Assembly: GCF_009812035.1 (NCBI RefSeq)
Contig: NZ_VZIZ01000013.1
Span: 70,852 to 134,851, forward strand
Direction of reading: 5' to 3'
Origin: Psychrobacter nivimaris
GTDB taxonomy: Bacteria; Pseudomonadota; Gammaproteobacteria; Pseudomonadales; Moraxellaceae
Length of the DNA stretch: 64,000 nt
The notes below the pieces were generated by a model that had not been told where the DNA came from, did no database searches, and was given only the letters and a program-made list of their open reading frames with translations. Position numbers and translations under genes: made by a program. Position 1 is the first letter of the stretch; each line of letters begins with the position of its first letter. Positions 31,342-39,196 of this stretch are shown one piece after another.

Positions 31342-32046
31342 ATGAAAAACTGCTCAAATAATCTGGATGGTTTGGCAGGTGTGATTATCTTGGCAGGCGG
31401 CGCATCTAGACGTATGGGAACGGCTAAGGCGATGCTGACGCTACCGTCAGGTGAGCAGCTGCTAGACTATCATGTTCGTCATGCGAGCAAGTTACAGATT
31501 CCTATATTGGTTGCAGATAATGGTCGCGGCTTTCAAACTGGTTTAGATGTCCATTTAGAAAAAACCAATTCGCCTATTATTCATATTGCTGATTATGGTG
31601 CTGATGTTGACTCTAATGAGCATGATGCGCGGGTCAAAACTGGCGGCGCATTGGTGGCTATCGAATCAGCCTTACAAACATTGAGCGATTTGAATGATTC
31701 AGGCATATCAAAAAATGTACAAGCTTCGTGGTTACTGGTTATCAGCTGTGATAGCTTAATACCAGCAACTGACTTGTGGCAGAAACTACAATGTAAAATG
31801 AGCCTTGCTGCTGATAAGAAAGTGATTTGCTTAAAAGATGATAGTCACTTATATCCATTGTTAGGCCTGTATCAGTTAAGCATTGAGCGTGATTTGAAAA
31901 ACTATATAGATAGCGGACAGCGTAGAGTAATGCAGTTTATTCAGCCATTAGTGCAAGCTGTACCATTTAGCAAAGAGTGGCAAAATCTAACCAACTTCAA
32001 TACGCCTGAAGATTTTAATCAGGCATGTGCTGCTCTACCAAAATAA
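31342..32046 (+). CDS. mobA: Molybdenum cofactor guanylyltransferase (MobA-like)
   Basis: 234 residues. Nucleotidyltransferase with the signature GVIILAGGASRRMGTAKAML near the N-terminus. The region corresponding to the Mg-binding aspartate reads VISCDSLIP. The segment GGALVAIESAL matches the GPLAGI-type motif. It would attach GMP to Mo-molybdopterin to make MGD/bis-MGD for DMSO-reductase-family enzymes such as nitrate reductase. The family has both MobA and MocA members; operon context and the Gly-rich loop favour MobA. Confidence 0.82.
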   Translation: MKNCSNNLDGLAGVIILAGGASRRMGTAKAMLTLPSGEQLLDYHVRHASKLQIPILVADNGRGFQTGLDVHLEKTNSPIIHIADYGADVDSNEHDARVKTGGALVAIESALQTLSDLNDSGISKNVQASWLLVISCDSLIPATDLWQKLQCKMSLAADKKVICLKDDSHLYPLLGLYQLSIERDLKNYIDSGQRRVMQFIQPLVQAVPFSKEWQNLTNFNTPEDFNQACAALPK

Positions 32047-32076
32047 TAAAAATATCATATAGAAAAGGTTATATAA

Positions 32077-32583
32077 ATGAGTGACAGCGTTCAGATAAAT
32101 CAGCAATTTACTTTATCTCACTTGGATAGTGAGGGTGATATTACCATGGTCGATGTCAGTGGTAAGACAGCAACGACGCGAGAAGCCAATGCCACTGGAC
32201 AAGTACGCTTTCCCAGTGAGATTTATGCGCAGATTAAAGCGGCTGATGGGATGACCAAAAAAGGCAGCATCACGCAAACAGCTCATATCGCTGGTATCAT
32301 GGCGGCCAAACGCACTCATGATCTTATACCGCTTTGTCATCCACTACCGCTAGACAAGATAGGTTTGAGCTTTGAGTATAACGACGCGCTCAGCAGCATC
32401 ACGGTCAGTGCGATGGTCAAGGTCACGCACAAAACAGGGGTTGAGATGGAAGCGCTAACAGCGGTCAGCGTTGCCTGCTTAACTATCTATGATATGACCA
32501 AAGCACTATCGCATGATATCGTTATAGACGATATTCATCTGGTCAAAAAGACAGGCGGCAAGTCAGACTATAGTCATGCTTAA
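32077..32583 (+). CDS. moaC: Cyclic pyranopterin monophosphate synthase
   Basis: 168 residues. MoaC converts the MoaA product into cPMP. Diagnostic stretches: MVDVSGKTATTREANATG, GSITQTAHIAGIMAAKRTHDLIPLCHP, and HKTGVEMEALTAVSVACLTIYDM, with KKTGGKSD at the C-terminus. It overlaps nothing and lies 30 bp downstream of mobA, consistent with one operon. Confidence 0.96.
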   Translation: MSDSVQINQQFTLSHLDSEGDITMVDVSGKTATTREANATGQVRFPSEIYAQIKAADGMTKKGSITQTAHIAGIMAAKRTHDLIPLCHPLPLDKIGLSFEYNDALSSITVSAMVKVTHKTGVEMEALTAVSVACLTIYDMTKALSHDIVIDDIHLVKKTGGKSDYSHA

Positions 32584-32672
32584 AGTGACAACATTGCAGA
32601 GTGTGTCGTCAATCAATTAATAAAAATGTGCTAAGTGCCAAGCAAGGAAGCTTGCATAAGAGGGAGAGGTTT

Positions 32673-32954
32673 ATGAGTGCTATCGATATGACAACTAATA
32701 TCGAATCAACGATGAATATTAATGTCATGTACTTTGCCAGTTTGGCTGACGAGGCCAATTGTCAACAAGAGACAGTAAGCGTACAGCAGGATACGTCATT
32801 GACTGAACTATACGAACAGCTTAGTCAAAAACATCGCTTTAGCCGTCCGCAGTCGGAGCTACGAGTCGCAGTGAATGACTACTTTGCCAAATGGACTGAC
32901 CAGATAAATAATGGTGATAGCGTGGTTTTCATCACGCCAGTCGCTGGTGGTTAG
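32673..32954 (+). CDS. moaD: Molybdopterin synthase sulfur-carrier subunit
   Basis: 93 residues from the ATG at 32673, which has GGGAGAGG just upstream; the ORF extends to 32601 but that extension has no ribosome-binding site. Ubiquitin-like fold with VMYFASLADEANC near the N-terminus and the essential C-terminal double glycine (ITPVAGG) that is thiocarboxylated. It works with MoaE encoded next. Confidence 0.93.
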   Translation: MSAIDMTTNIESTMNINVMYFASLADEANCQQETVSVQQDTSLTELYEQLSQKHRFSRPQSELRVAVNDYFAKWTDQINNGDSVVFITPVAGG

Positions 32955-33031
32955 ACAAGCGTTTATTAGTGTCCATTTTGTCAGTAGCTATTCAGTGGTT
33001 ACAAAGAGAAAATAATAAATAGAGAAGAAAA

Positions 33032-33523
33032 ATGACCGACAACGTCCACGATCATTCAATGAGCATCAAACGTAGTGCTGACGAAGCTTACCTTATCGCT
33101 GAGCGTGATGGTTTTGCGCTACTAGATATTGTGATTGACGAAGATAGGCTAAAAAGTACGTTAGATAATGACAGCTGCGGCGCGTTTGTTTGTTTTGAAG
33201 GGCGAGTGCGCAATCATAATAACGCTACGAGCGTCGATCGCCTTACCTATTATGGTTATGAAGATTTGGCCATCAATCAAGGTCGCGCCATTATAGAAGA
33301 AGCCAAAAAGCGTTTTGAAATTACGCATGCTATTGCGATACATCGTATCGGTGCGTTAGAAATTGGCGACGTGGCTGTGTGGGTTGGGGTGGTGTCAGCG
33401 CATCGTTATCCAGCATTTGATGCTTGTCGCTGGATATTAGATACCATCAAAGCAGACATTCCTGTGTGGAAGCAAGAATACTACGAAGACGACTCGTCTA
33501 AATGGCTCAGCAATAATGGTTAA
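33032..33523 (+). CDS. moaE: Molybdopterin synthase catalytic subunit
   Basis: 163 residues. MoaE uses MoaD thiocarboxylate to make molybdopterin from cPMP. Signatures: CGAFVCFEGRVRNHN, LTYYGYEDLA, AIHRIGALEIGDVAVWV, SAHRYPAFDACRWILDTIKADIPVWKQEY. The last motif contains the catalytic Lys residues. Its stop overlaps the modA start by 8 bp, suggesting translational coupling between cofactor synthesis and molybdate uptake. Confidence 0.96.
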   Translation: MTDNVHDHSMSIKRSADEAYLIAERDGFALLDIVIDEDRLKSTLDNDSCGAFVCFEGRVRNHNNATSVDRLTYYGYEDLAINQGRAIIEEAKKRFEITHAIAIHRIGALEIGDVAVWVGVVSAHRYPAFDACRWILDTIKADIPVWKQEYYEDDSSKWLSNNG

Positions 33524-34385
33524 GTCATTAGTTACTGTCTGTGTATCTGCTTGTCTGCTATTATCACTAAATGCTTGTACGCAAGACAAAGACGCTAATA
33601 CGACGCTTACTGATACTACTGAGCAATCTCATACATTGCGTATTGCTGCGGCTGCTAACTTATCTGATGTACTCCCTCATATCATTGATAGCTATCAGGC
33701 TGATAACAGCTCATCTGCCCAAAATATTTCAGGTATCTCAGATATTGAAGTTACTTATGCCTCTTCTGGCAAGTTATATGCGCAAATCAAAGCAGGGGCA
33801 CCGTATGATATATTCTTGTCTGCCAATCAAGATTTTCCTGCTAAATTGGCTGATGAAAATTCAGCTGATGTTACTAGTAAAGAGCGTAAACTAACTAAGC
33901 CCTTTACATATACTAGAGGACAGTTAGCGCTCTATAGTGTCAGCAAACCTTTAAACGATTTTACGCCAACATCGCTGGGTGATGTGTTTACCAGTGCTGA
34001 CTTTACTCAGGACAGCAAGGTAGCTATTGCGAACCCTGACCTTGCGCCTTATGGTGCGTCTGCCAAAGCCTATCTGCAATCACAAAATATGTACGATAAG
34101 TTAAATGCTCAAAAAAGCTTGATACAGTCAGAGAATATCGGTCAAGCGTTTCAATATGCGTATACGGGTAGTGTGGACTATGGGTTTGTAGCACAGTCTC
34201 AGCTTGTTGCGATTAAAGCCAAGCCTGAGCAGTTTATTACTTTGCTGCCAGCGTCTTATCCAGCTATCTTACAAGATGGCATAATTATCAATAACACCGC
34301 CCCAGCAGCAGACTTCACCGACTACCTGCGCTCAAAAGCAGGGCAGCAACACTTCTTACAAGTAGGCTATCTGGCCGTCCAGTAA
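33516..34385 (+). CDS. modA: Molybdate ABC transporter substrate-binding protein
   Basis: 289 residues. Lipoprotein signal (LLLSLNAC) then a ModA-type domain: LRIAAAANLSDVLPHI, VTYASSGKLYAQIKAGAPYDIFLSAN, VAIANPDLAPYGASAK, and C-terminal SKAGQQHFLQVGY. It captures periplasmic molybdate or tungstate and delivers it to ModB. The gene overlaps moaE by 8 bp, and modB follows after ~75 bp. Confidence 0.95.
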   Translation: MVKSLVTVCVSACLLLSLNACTQDKDANTTLTDTTEQSHTLRIAAAANLSDVLPHIIDSYQADNSSSAQNISGISDIEVTYASSGKLYAQIKAGAPYDIFLSANQDFPAKLADENSADVTSKERKLTKPFTYTRGQLALYSVSKPLNDFTPTSLGDVFTSADFTQDSKVAIANPDLAPYGASAKAYLQSQNMYDKLNAQKSLIQSENIGQAFQYAYTGSVDYGFVAQSQLVAIKAKPEQFITLLPASYPAILQDGIIINNTAPAADFTDYLRSKAGQQHFLQVGYLAVQ

Positions 34386-34397
34386 TACGTTAGACTA

Positions 34398-34423
34398 GGG
34401 TTGCTTGAATGTTCAACAGACCC
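34398..34423. repeat. Palindromic 26-bp repeat, copy 1 (between modA and modB)
   Basis: The 26 bases match a second copy at 59188-59213 at 22 positions. Shared core: TTGAATGTTCAA followed by (C or T)AGACCC. The two arms pair as TTGAA/TTCAA plus GGGT/ACCC. It lies in the 74-bp modA-modB gap. Confidence 0.75.
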
Positions 34424-34459
34424 TAACCCCTCTCATCATAGAACGAGCAGTGACATTAT

Positions 34460-35161
34460 ATGATCGACCAGTCTCTTATGTCAGACATGCTCAGTCCATT
34501 TTGGGTGAGCATTAAGCTCGCTTGCGTGACTACCTTATGTCTATTGCTATTTGCAACGCCTATCGCTTATTGGTTGGCTAAGCCGAGCCGTATAAAAGCA
34601 AGAGGACGTCTTAAGGTACTGCTCATGGGCATCATTACGATGCCTCTGGTGCTACCACCTACCGTGATTGGTTTTTATCTACTGTTACTGCTCAGTCCTA
34701 GTGTGGGTATCGGTAAATGGTTGAGCGAACATAATATTAGCCCGCTGATTTTTACCTTTGAAGGTCTGGTCATTGGTTCTATTATTTACTCATTGCCTTT
34801 TTATATACAGCCTGTCTATGCACAGTTTTTGCGTATTCCGCAAAGTGTCACGGAAGTCGCTCATCTCCTAGAACCAAGTCGTATGCGACGGTTTATGAAA
34901 GTGGCCTTACCGCAAGCGCGCGTGGGTATTATTTTGGGGAGTTTGGTGAGCTTTGCTCATACCATTGGGGAGTTTGGGGTTGTACTGATGATAGGCGGCA
35001 GCATCTCAGGCGAAACTAAAGTAGTATCGATTGCGATATATGAGCAGGTAGAAGCGCTCAACTATGAGGCGGCGCATATGATGTCTGGTATTTTGATTAT
35101 TATGGGTGTAGTGATGGTAGCGTTAATCGCTAGTGTGAGCCGAATAAGTCAACGTTCATAG
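34460..35161 (+). CDS. modB: Molybdate ABC transporter permease
   Basis: 233 residues with about five or six transmembrane helices. The permease EAA loop is seen as EVAHLLEPSRMRRFMKVALPQARVGIILG, followed by FAHTIGEFGVVLMIGG, typical of ModB/CysT-type permeases. It is the last gene of the molybdenum cluster. The expected ATPase gene modC does not follow; the next items are minus-strand tRNA genes. Confidence 0.94.
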   Translation: MIDQSLMSDMLSPFWVSIKLACVTTLCLLLFATPIAYWLAKPSRIKARGRLKVLLMGIITMPLVLPPTVIGFYLLLLLSPSVGIGKWLSEHNISPLIFTFEGLVIGSIIYSLPFYIQPVYAQFLRIPQSVTEVAHLLEPSRMRRFMKVALPQARVGIILGSLVSFAHTIGEFGVVLMIGGSISGETKVVSIAIYEQVEALNYEAAHMMSGILIIMGVVMVALIASVSRISQRS

Positions 35162-35244
35162 CACTGAAACATTTGTATGCGAGTTAAGAAGTGTTAGATA
35201 GTGCAACAGCTATATAAACAATGTCTAAGTAGAATATACAGACA

Positions 35245-35276
35245 CAAAAAAACCTCAAACAATCTAATGCTTGAGG
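35245..35276 (-). terminator. Terminator of the tRNA operon (minus strand)
   Basis: On the minus strand CCTCAAGC pairs with GTTTGAGG across an eight-base loop and is followed by seven Ts. It lies just after tRNA-Asp. Confidence 0.9.
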
Positions 35277-35318
35277 CGAAACTTGCTTAAACCCAAAGGT
35301 TTAAATTCGTTTTAAATA

Positions 35319-35395
35319 TGGCGCAGCGGACGGGACTCGAACCCGCGACCCCCGGCGTGACAGGCCGGTATTCTAACCAACTGAACTACCGCTGC
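35319..35395 (-). tRNA. tRNA-Asp (anticodon GTC)
   Basis: 77 nt including the encoded CCA. The cloverleaf folds with acceptor GCAGCGG/CCGCTGC, D arm AGTTCAGTTGGTTAGA, anticodon loop CTGTCAC and T arm GCGGGTTCGAGTCCCGT. The anticodon GTC reads GAY. It is co-transcribed downstream of tRNA-Val. Confidence 0.97.
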
Positions 35396-35432
35396 TTAGG
35401 TCTCTTAGCTTGTTTAGCCACTTGCTAAGAAG

Positions 35433-35508
35433 TGGTGGGTGATGACGGATTCGAACCGCCGACATTCTGCGTGTAAGGCAGACGCTCTACCAACTGAGCT
35501 AATCACCC
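35433..35508 (-). tRNA. tRNA-Val (anticodon TAC)
   Basis: 76 nt including CCA. Acceptor GGGTGAT/ATCACCC, D arm TAGCTCAGTTGGTAGAGC, anticodon loop CTTACAC and T arm GGCGGTTCGAATCCGTC. The anticodon TAC reads GTN. First gene of the tRNA operon, 37 bp before tRNA-Asp. Confidence 0.97.
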
Positions 35509-35588
35509 TTCGAACAATTGCTAGGCAATTTATTCAACATCAACTGAGCTCTTAAGTTTGTCACTAAGCTCCGTTGCTGTGGGTGTGT

Positions 35589-35616
35589 ATTATATAGATT
35601 TACTGTTGGGTGTCAA
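35589..35616 (-). promoter_or_regulatory. Sigma70 promoter of the tRNA-Val/tRNA-Asp operon
   Basis: On the minus strand a consensus TTGACA (35616-35611) is 16 bases from a consensus TATAAT (35594-35589). It lies about 80 bases upstream of tRNA-Val. Confidence 0.88.
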
Positions 35617-35791
35617 ATATTATTTTAATGTTTTTAGAAAATAATTATAAATCGGACTTGTAATCTATCAAAAATAGCACTCAAAGCCATGTATTATATA
35701 GCATTTCTAAAAGTACACTTATTATCATTATTTGTTGTTTAGAGGTGAAAAGCTACTATACTATGGATGCTTTGCTCGTTGAACACGGTTG

Positions 35792-37429
35792 ATGGAGGCC
35801 AATATAAACACTTTTACTATTAAGGATACTTTTACTAGCTGGACCTGGGGAGACTTAGCGGGTCTAGGTCTGGTGCTGCATATTGTACTTATGATAGTAA
35901 TGACGCTGCGCGTGGTTTCTGTGCAGCGCAATATTGGCGTGTCTATTGCTTGGGTGGCTGTGCTTTACACGTTACCAGTATTTGGTTTTGTGGCTTATAT
36001 CCTGCTCGGTGAGCCGATGATTGGACGGCGCTATCGTGAACGCGTGGATCAAGCCAGCATCTTGATGAATGATATGGCAAGGCGTGAGCATCTGATTTTT
36101 GATAAAGGGCAGGACTTATTACCAGCCAACTACCGCGGTGTTAGCCAAATAGGAACGCGCTGGACCGGGTTTGGTGTATTTCCCAATCACCAAATGCAGC
36201 TGTTGACGGATCCTGCTTCTATTTTTCAGCGTTTGATTGAAGATATTCATGCCGCCCAGCGTATTGTCCTTATGGAATTTTATATTGTCTATCCAAAAGG
36301 ACAGGTGCTAGAAGTCATAGAAGCGCTTTCTGTAGCGGCTCAGCGCGGCGTAGAGTGTCATATATTGGCTGATAGTGTGGGCAGCTTTAGCTTTATTAAT
36401 AGTAGCGTGCACCGTAAATTAGAAAAAGCAGGGGTTTATGTCCATCAGTCATTGCCAGTGGGGTTGTTTAAGACACTATTTAAACGTTCTGATTTGCGCA
36501 ATCATCGTAAAATGGTGGTTATCGATGAACATATTGGCTATATCGGCAGCTTCAACTTGGTTGATCCAAGGTTTTTTAAGCAAAATAAAAACGTCGGTCA
36601 ATGGATTGATGTGGCGCTACGAACAACTAGCCAGCACTCGATTAGTATCAATACAGCGATGGCCAAGGTGATAGTTACCGACATCGGTGCTGAAAGTAAT
36701 GACAATCTTGCCGAGCTGCATCAGCGGGTTAATAACTATACTCGTAAGTTATATGTGATGCATCCGACCATCAATGATTTAAATAGCCGAGTGAAGGTAT
36801 TGGCGGATACGTTTGATGATCATGAGCAGCCAGATATAGGTGCCACTTCGATTGTCGTACCAAAGATGCCTGTTGTGGACAAAGTCTTGGCGCAGCTAAT
36901 ACCTTCAGCACCGCAGCTAACGGCTCATGTGATTTACAATACGTTAGTTACCGTGATTCATCGTGCCAATAAGCGCATCCGTATTACCACGCCTTATTTT
37001 GTCCCTGATGAATCCCTATCAGGCGCGCTGACGATAGCAGCTAAGCGCGGCGTTGATGTGACGATTATTGTTCCTGAAAAGGTTGATTCATTTTTGGTAC
37101 AGCATGCTTCTCAGGCTTATTATCAAGAGTTGTTGGATGCAGGGGTAACGATCGCATTGTTTAGAGGTGGTTTGCTACACGCAAAAACAGTGGTTATCGA
37201 TGATGACTACTGTTTATTTGGCACCGTCAATATTGATATGCGCAGCTTTTATTTAAATATGGAAGTCAGTTTGGCGATTTATACGCCAGAAATGGTCGCC
37301 CAAGTAGCGGACTGTCAGGAAGTCTATTTAGAAAACTGTCGAATCTTGGATAGTGATGAGTGGCAACAGCGTCACGGATCAAAACGCTTGTTTGATAATG
37401 TCGTGCGCTTGTTCAGTCCTTTATTGTAG
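35792..37429 (+). CDS. cls: Cardiolipin synthase (phospholipase D superfamily)
   Basis: 545 residues. Two N-terminal transmembrane segments (LAGLGLVLHIVLMIVMTLRVV and SIAWVAVLYTLPVFGFVAYILLG) precede two HKD motifs, NHRKMVVIDEHIGYIGSFN and LHAKTVVIDDDYCLFGTVN, that form the PLD active site. It condenses phospholipids into cardiolipin at the inner membrane. An insertion of about 60 residues between the two catalytic halves (YTRKLYVMHPTINDL ...) makes it longer than E. coli ClsA (486). The ATG at 35792 is preceded in frame by a TTG at 35789; no good ribosome-binding site is seen for either. Confidence 0.93.
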   Translation: MEANINTFTIKDTFTSWTWGDLAGLGLVLHIVLMIVMTLRVVSVQRNIGVSIAWVAVLYTLPVFGFVAYILLGEPMIGRRYRERVDQASILMNDMARREHLIFDKGQDLLPANYRGVSQIGTRWTGFGVFPNHQMQLLTDPASIFQRLIEDIHAAQRIVLMEFYIVYPKGQVLEVIEALSVAAQRGVECHILADSVGSFSFINSSVHRKLEKAGVYVHQSLPVGLFKTLFKRSDLRNHRKMVVIDEHIGYIGSFNLVDPRFFKQNKNVGQWIDVALRTTSQHSISINTAMAKVIVTDIGAESNDNLAELHQRVNNYTRKLYVMHPTINDLNSRVKVLADTFDDHEQPDIGATSIVVPKMPVVDKVLAQLIPSAPQLTAHVIYNTLVTVIHRANKRIRITTPYFVPDESLSGALTIAAKRGVDVTIIVPEKVDSFLVQHASQAYYQELLDAGVTIALFRGGLLHAKTVVIDDDYCLFGTVNIDMRSFYLNMEVSLAIYTPEMVAQVADCQEVYLENCRILDSDEWQQRHGSKRLFDNVVRLFSPLL

Positions 37430-37548
37430 CACTCGGATTTTTAGGGTAAGGTAATCTACCAGTACCGTTCTATTATTTTAGTAGTATTAGCACTTTTATA
37501 GCCTATGCTTTTTTGGTTTATCTATCTGTAAAGAGGACTCGCCTGTCT

Positions 37549-39078
37549 ATGTCTGCATCACCTTTAACGCCACTTGACTATATTGCAGAAGGCTACTGGC
37601 AAGATTTCTTGGCTGGGCGTTCTATTGCAGGCGGTATTGCTTACGAAACTGAGCTGCGCGCTTGTACGTTAGATGAGTCGCTTGAGAGTTTACAGCGTGT
37701 CGATACGCTATTGTCCCAAGTGCGCCGAGATATGATTAAAAGTGGTATGTGGGATGAGATGACGCTGTTGGTTGATGAGCGCTATCGTAATTTTATGGTG
37801 TTTTTGGCGTTTTATGCCGGTCGTGTATTGGCGCAGCAGTGGCAAAACAAGCCACATTGGTATGGTCAGTTTGAGCTGCGTAAACGTTACCCTGAGCTAA
37901 CGTTGATCACCGATGATTTTTATCAGCATATGGCGGTTGGTTATGATAATGACGGGGTTAAAGAGCGCTTATTTTTTGCTTTAGAGCCAATAGGGCTACG
38001 TCTGTTTGGTCATATTGATCGGCAGTTTGATGCAGTACAAGGTGGGCAGGTAGAGAGTGGGCTGTATCAAGCGGTTAGCCTTAGACTACCAACTATTTTA
38101 AGTAACGACGTTCATTCATTGTCCGAATTAACATCGAATAAAGTAGCAATAAACAAAATAACAACACATAAAGCAACCACTCATCAAGTCGCTGATAGTG
38201 GTAATCCGAGCGCAGATTCAAATACGCATGTCGGTACTAGCCAATCGAATGAGCTTCTTGAAAAGCCACAGGAAGTATCGATAGGAACTGAGCATAACCT
38301 AGCTAATGCAGTTGTAACTGATGGTGAGAGTCTCGCAGCTCTATCTGCTATGCCTGATACTGTAACTGAGTTGCAAACAAGTGTAGTGCCTCCTGAGTCT
38401 GAGAATCCAATAAAGCCTGAGCTGACTAAAGTAAAGAAGCCAACAGCTAAGCCTGCGTCACCTGTAAAAAACACATCAACGCCAGAGATGTTTACGCAAC
38501 TGCTCGTAGAGTTAGATGAGATAACGGTGCCACAACCAACTGGTGATGTGCAATATCAGCAAGCACGCAAAGTATTAGATCAGTTCGAGCAGCATATTGC
38601 CAAACAGAACAAATCTCGTCGCCAAGTTATATTTTCAGATGATCATATCGCAGCAAAAAACAAAGCGTTGCTATTACTACAAGCGGCTGCTGAAGATGGT
38701 AATACAGCGGCTATGTTACGTTTGGCCATGTATGAATTGTTAGGTGAAGGTTTGACAGCGGACAGTGACAATCAAAAAAAATCTGGCGTAGATTGGGTTA
38801 ATCAAGCCGCCAGCAAAAACGACAGCCGTGCTCAGCGTCTACTCAGTAAAATGTATTATCAAGGAGTAGGGGTGTCTCAAGATATAGATAGCGGTAAATA
38901 CTGGTTAGAGCAAGCAGCGGATAATGGTCATGCAGAAGCGGCCAATCTGGTCAAGCAATGGCAGCAAGCAGATATGCTGCTGACCACACAGAAGCAAGAG
39001 CAGCATAGCACCAAGCGTTATCAGCTGTTAATCGGCGCAATCATCGCAGTCGCTTTATTGATAATAGTCATTATCTAA
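37549..39078 (+). CDS. Sel1-repeat protein with C-terminal membrane anchor
   Basis: 509 residues, not a recognised characterised protein. N-terminal ~170 residues form a globular domain I cannot assign (DYIAEGYWQDFLAGRSIAGG ...). A Ser/Thr/Asn/Pro/Lys-rich low-complexity linker covers about 185-315. Sel1/TPR-like helical repeats follow (AAEDGNTAAMLRLAMYELLGEG, AASKNDSRAQRLLSKMYYQGVGVS, QAADNGHAEAANLVKQW). The protein ends in one hydrophobic helix (LLIGAIIAVALLIIVII) with no residues after it, so it looks tail-anchored with a cytosolic body. AGAGGA about 12 bases before the ATG supports this start over one at 37513. It lies between cls and waaA, so an envelope role is possible. Confidence 0.72.
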   Translation: MSASPLTPLDYIAEGYWQDFLAGRSIAGGIAYETELRACTLDESLESLQRVDTLLSQVRRDMIKSGMWDEMTLLVDERYRNFMVFLAFYAGRVLAQQWQNKPHWYGQFELRKRYPELTLITDDFYQHMAVGYDNDGVKERLFFALEPIGLRLFGHIDRQFDAVQGGQVESGLYQAVSLRLPTILSNDVHSLSELTSNKVAINKITTHKATTHQVADSGNPSADSNTHVGTSQSNELLEKPQEVSIGTEHNLANAVVTDGESLAALSAMPDTVTELQTSVVPPESENPIKPELTKVKKPTAKPASPVKNTSTPEMFTQLLVELDEITVPQPTGDVQYQQARKVLDQFEQHIAKQNKSRRQVIFSDDHIAAKNKALLLLQAAAEDGNTAAMLRLAMYELLGEGLTADSDNQKKSGVDWVNQAASKNDSRAQRLLSKMYYQGVGVSQDIDSGKYWLEQAADNGHAEAANLVKQWQQADMLLTTQKQEQHSTKRYQLLIGAIIAVALLIIVII

Positions 39079-39196
39079 TAACTATTTACTCAGTAACTTT
39101 TTAAAAGCTTATTGTTACAGCTTAAATTCAGGTAGAATTGGCGCGCTTTACCTTTACCCTTTTATTGTTTGATTCATAACTAATCTGGGCTGTTCC

